Translations under genes and position numbers: made by a program
Notes under the pieces: model-generated
Seen by the model: only the letters and a program-made list of their open reading frames with translations
Databases searched by the model: none
Told to the model about the DNA's origin: nothing
Shown here: piece after piece, positions 59,894 through 62,057 of the stretch
How the letters are laid out: each line of letters starts with the position of its first letter
How positions within the stretch are numbered: the first letter of the stretch is position 1
Assembly (NCBI GenBank): GCA_027315385.1
Contig: DAHUYD010000067.1
Coordinates: forward strand, 1-62,057
DNA from: Acidobacterium sp.
Lineage (GTDB): Bacteria > Acidobacteriota > Terriglobia > Terriglobales > Acidobacteriaceae
Length of the DNA: 62,057 nucleotides
Reading direction: 5' to 3'

Positions 59894-62057
59894 CTACGGA
59901 TGCGAATCCAGCTCCAGGTTCATCGCCGCCTCGCCCGTCGCAGCCAGAATCATCAACCGCGCCGGTTGTCCTCCCCCGGAGAGCGGAATCAAGGTCACCA
60001 GACCACTGATGTCCGAGGTTGCCTGCGTCGTCTGCTTTGCCAGCACCGGCGCCGGCGGACAGGGGCCGTGCGGGGCGCACGGTTGCGTCCATGCGAGCAG
60101 CGTCTGGGCAAACGTCACCGTCGCGCCCACCAGCGAATTTCCGAACGCGTCCGTCACGCGCAGTTCCACCGGCACGAATGCCTGTCCCGCCGAAACATAC
60201 TGGCTCGTCCCGCTCCAATCGGCGAGCGCCGCCGTTTGCGGATTCACCGGGATCGCCGTGAATGTCACGCAGGCGTTTGTTTCCGGCAGACAAGCATTCG
60301 CCGTCGCTATTACGCTGGTACTGAATGGCCCCGCAGTAATCTGGTTCGCTGCTACTCCGTCAGTGCCGGTCGTAGTCTGGCTCGTCGATACCGTCATCCC
60401 CTGGGACCCCGAGATCCACGTAATGTTCTGCCCAGGATACGCCGCGCCCGCTGGGGTCAGGGCAATGGCCCGGGCCGGCCACTGCGCCGCCGCCCCCAGC
60501 GTCAGATACAAGTTCGGCGCCAATGCTTCAATCGCCGGTGGCGCGGCCCCACTGAACTCCGCAATCACGCTGCTCCCGTCCGTCAACGATGCCGTAATCT
60601 GCGCCAGAGCTGCCGAGTTCGCTGTCACCATCAGCGCCGCCGTGCCGTCGCCCGCGGTCGTCACTCTGCAGGTGCTCTGCCCACAACCCAGGAGCGCAGT
60701 CCCTTCCGTTACCGCGAAGGTCACCGTATCGCCGGCTGCCGGCGCCTGGCTGGCTAAGTTGATCGCTTTCACCTTCAGCGGCTCGGGCACGCCCTGCGGC
60801 ACTATACCCATGGGAGCCGTCAGCAGCGAGATCGCATCCTCGCCTTGCGCGTCATAGCTCAGGCCGTCGGCGATTGCCGTTACGCCAAGGGTTTTAGCGT
60901 CCTCGATCTTCACCAGCACCACTCCCGTCACTCCCCCTGATGGCGGCGCCGTCGCCACGATCGTATCCGGCGTCATGCTCGTCACCTCGGCTGCCTGGTT
61001 GTTTACCATCACATCGCAGCTCGATCGAAACCCCATACCCCGAATCACAATTTCTCCACCCGCCGCGGGCAGTCTTGCCGGCGTCACGCTGTCGGCATAG
61101 AGCACCCTTCCTCGATATGTATAGTCCGGCCGTCCATCCCCGCGAAAATCCGCCATCCCCATGCGCACTTCGCTGTCTGCCGTCGTCAGTACGGGCAACG
61201 CGGTCATTCCCGGAACACTGGCGTTGAAAGGCTGCGGAGTGAAGGTCACCGGCGGCGTGCCCACCGCATCGCTGCCGTCCCACGCCCCAATCACCACCTG
61301 TGCCTTGTTCTCGCTTACCGCGCCATCCTCATCCAGCGCCTGCGCCTCCACCGTGAACTCCCGGTTCGCCCGCGCCCACCACTGGAACCACCCCGAATGC
61401 CCGTACCCGTTTATCCGCGCGATCCATTCGCCGCTTACCGGCACATTCACCGGCGACGGCTCGCTCCCATCCGCGCCGCTCTGCGCCGAATCCACCGCAT
61501 CCTCAGCCGTCACGTCTTCCGTCACCGACGAGCCCGCCTGGAGCCCCGTCAGGGTGATCGCCGGCATCGTGCCGGCAGGCGTCACCTGGCCTGTGCTGTA
61601 CGGCCCCACCGCATCGTTTCCCGTGTACAGCGGATTTACCGGCTCGAACGTCATCTGATAATCCATCGAAGCGGCCCCGGGCGGCACCGGGACATCCGCC
61701 AGGTCGAAGAACCCCTCCATCGACGCATCGCTGCTCCCGAACCGCGTCAGCGGATTCCCATTCGCATCCACTACGCCCGTGACCCGGTTTCCCGCGTTCC
61801 CCTGGAAGTATTCCCCACTCACCGCCGTGGCCGTGTAGGCCACCTGCGGAACCCCATCCGCCAGCGGACGCAGTACCACGTTCACCCCCTGCATTCCCTG
61901 GCCGAGCGGAAACCGGATTGTTCCCCTTACTGAGATCGTCGCCTGAGCCGTCAGTGTCTTCCCAGGAAAGCTGCTCAAATTCGCCAAAGTCACGGGATAC
62001 AGCCGGTTCAGCGCTGCCACATCGTCGGTCCGCAGCTGCGTCGGATTCGGAATGCAC
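59894..62057 (-). CDS. Large secreted-type protein with IPT/Ig-like repeats, 5' truncated
   Basis: About 720 residues are visible and the frame is open through the right edge, so the N-terminus is missing. The first residues (DDVAALNRLYPV) match the sequence that follows the zinc site in matrixin-type metalloproteases, so a protease domain may lie outside the window. After it come beta-domains: a carboxypeptidase-regulatory-like unit (MQGVNVVLRP), an IPT/TIG-like unit (ARLPAAGGEIVIRGMGFRSS), and invasin/Big_1-like units (DAFGNSLVGATVTF; AAGDTVTFAVTEG). It ends NLELDSHP. Probably a surface or secreted protein. Confidence 0.75.
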   Translation of the reverse strand, partial: CIPNPTQLRTDDVAALNRLYPVTLANLSSFPGKTLTAQATISVRGTIRFPLGQGMQGVNVVLRPLADGVPQVAYTATAVSGEYFQGNAGNRVTGVVDANGNPLTRFGSSDASMEGFFDLADVPVPPGAASMDYQMTFEPVNPLYTGNDAVGPYSTGQVTPAGTMPAITLTGLQAGSSVTEDVTAEDAVDSAQSGADGSEPSPVNVPVSGEWIARINGYGHSGWFQWWARANREFTVEAQALDEDGAVSENKAQVVIGAWDGSDAVGTPPVTFTPQPFNASVPGMTALPVLTTADSEVRMGMADFRGDGRPDYTYRGRVLYADSVTPARLPAAGGEIVIRGMGFRSSCDVMVNNQAAEVTSMTPDTIVATAPPSGGVTGVVLVKIEDAKTLGVTAIADGLSYDAQGEDAISLLTAPMGIVPQGVPEPLKVKAINLASQAPAAGDTVTFAVTEGTALLGCGQSTCRVTTAGDGTAALMVTANSAALAQITASLTDGSSVIAEFSGAAPPAIEALAPNLYLTLGAAAQWPARAIALTPAGAAYPGQNITWISGSQGMTVSTSQTTTGTDGVAANQITAGPFSTSVIATANACLPETNACVTFTAIPVNPQTAALADWSGTSQYVSAGQAFVPVELRVTDAFGNSLVGATVTFAQTLLAWTQPCAPHGPCPPAPVLAKQTTQATSDISGLVTLIPLSGGGQPARLMILAATGEAAMNLELDSHP

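Noticed and set aside
1-62057. CRISPR arrays, tRNA or rRNA genes, insertion sequences, integrases
   Set aside because: Looked for regularly spaced repeats, tRNA T-loop sequences, rRNA-like stretches and transposase motifs on both strands; none found by eye.

Overview
The window is a GC-rich chromosomal segment, most likely from an acidobacterium (Acidobacteriota, Terriglobia/Acidobacteriaceae type). This is inferred from the mix of very large secreted proteins with Ig-like repeats, a kumamolisin-type protease with a nested C-terminal membrane anchor, energy-transducing TonB proteins, DUF5666-like and TPR secreted proteins, and long overlapping antisense frames typical of high-GC codon use. 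I found no rRNA, tRNA, CRISPR array or recognisable insertion sequence.

Layout. 1-500: a type II toxin-antitoxin pair, toxin cut by the window edge. 1042-13594: mostly single-gene transcription units for secreted or catabolic enzymes: S53 protease, C45-type acylhydrolase, MetX-like hydrolase, TonB-domain protein, GH105 unsaturated glycuronyl hydrolase and an alpha-ketoglutarate semialdehyde dehydrogenase. The last two could act at opposite ends of one uronate/pectin pathway.

13777-44093: a large surface-glycan (exopolysaccharide) locus in several operons on both strands. It holds two GT2 glycosyltransferases, a GT4 glycosyltransferase placed 9 nt behind a 1420-residue TPR/outer-membrane-barrel protein, a polytopic PTPS-related membrane protein in a four-gene overlapping operon, a GH99-like lipoprotein, a P-loop thymidylate-kinase-like protein, an NTP_transf_5-type nucleotidyltransferase, a STAS protein, and two paralogous Wzx-type flippases. 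Each flippase carries a cytosolic C-terminal domain with a DGNHR motif like that of the ParB/sulfiredoxin fold. This flippase fusion, present twice with the motif at the same residue number, is the best candidate here for an undescribed system.

44158-44909: a small XRE regulator with two operator-like repeats and two tiny membrane proteins. 45089-45540: a broken DUF4238 gene. 45569-62057: mainly housekeeping and transport: membrane-anchored MutS-like ATPase, thioredoxin, thrB-thrC, a molybdate regulator with modABC (ModC lacks its TOBE domain, which sits in the regulator), a type B carboxylesterase, an MFS transporter, a two-YetF operon, diaminopimelate decarboxylase with an unresolved start codon, and a large Ig-repeat protein running off the right edge.

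Starts were chosen by signal peptides, Shine-Dalgarno sequences, overlaps and paralogue comparison. Functions are assigned from motifs recognised by eye, not from database searches.
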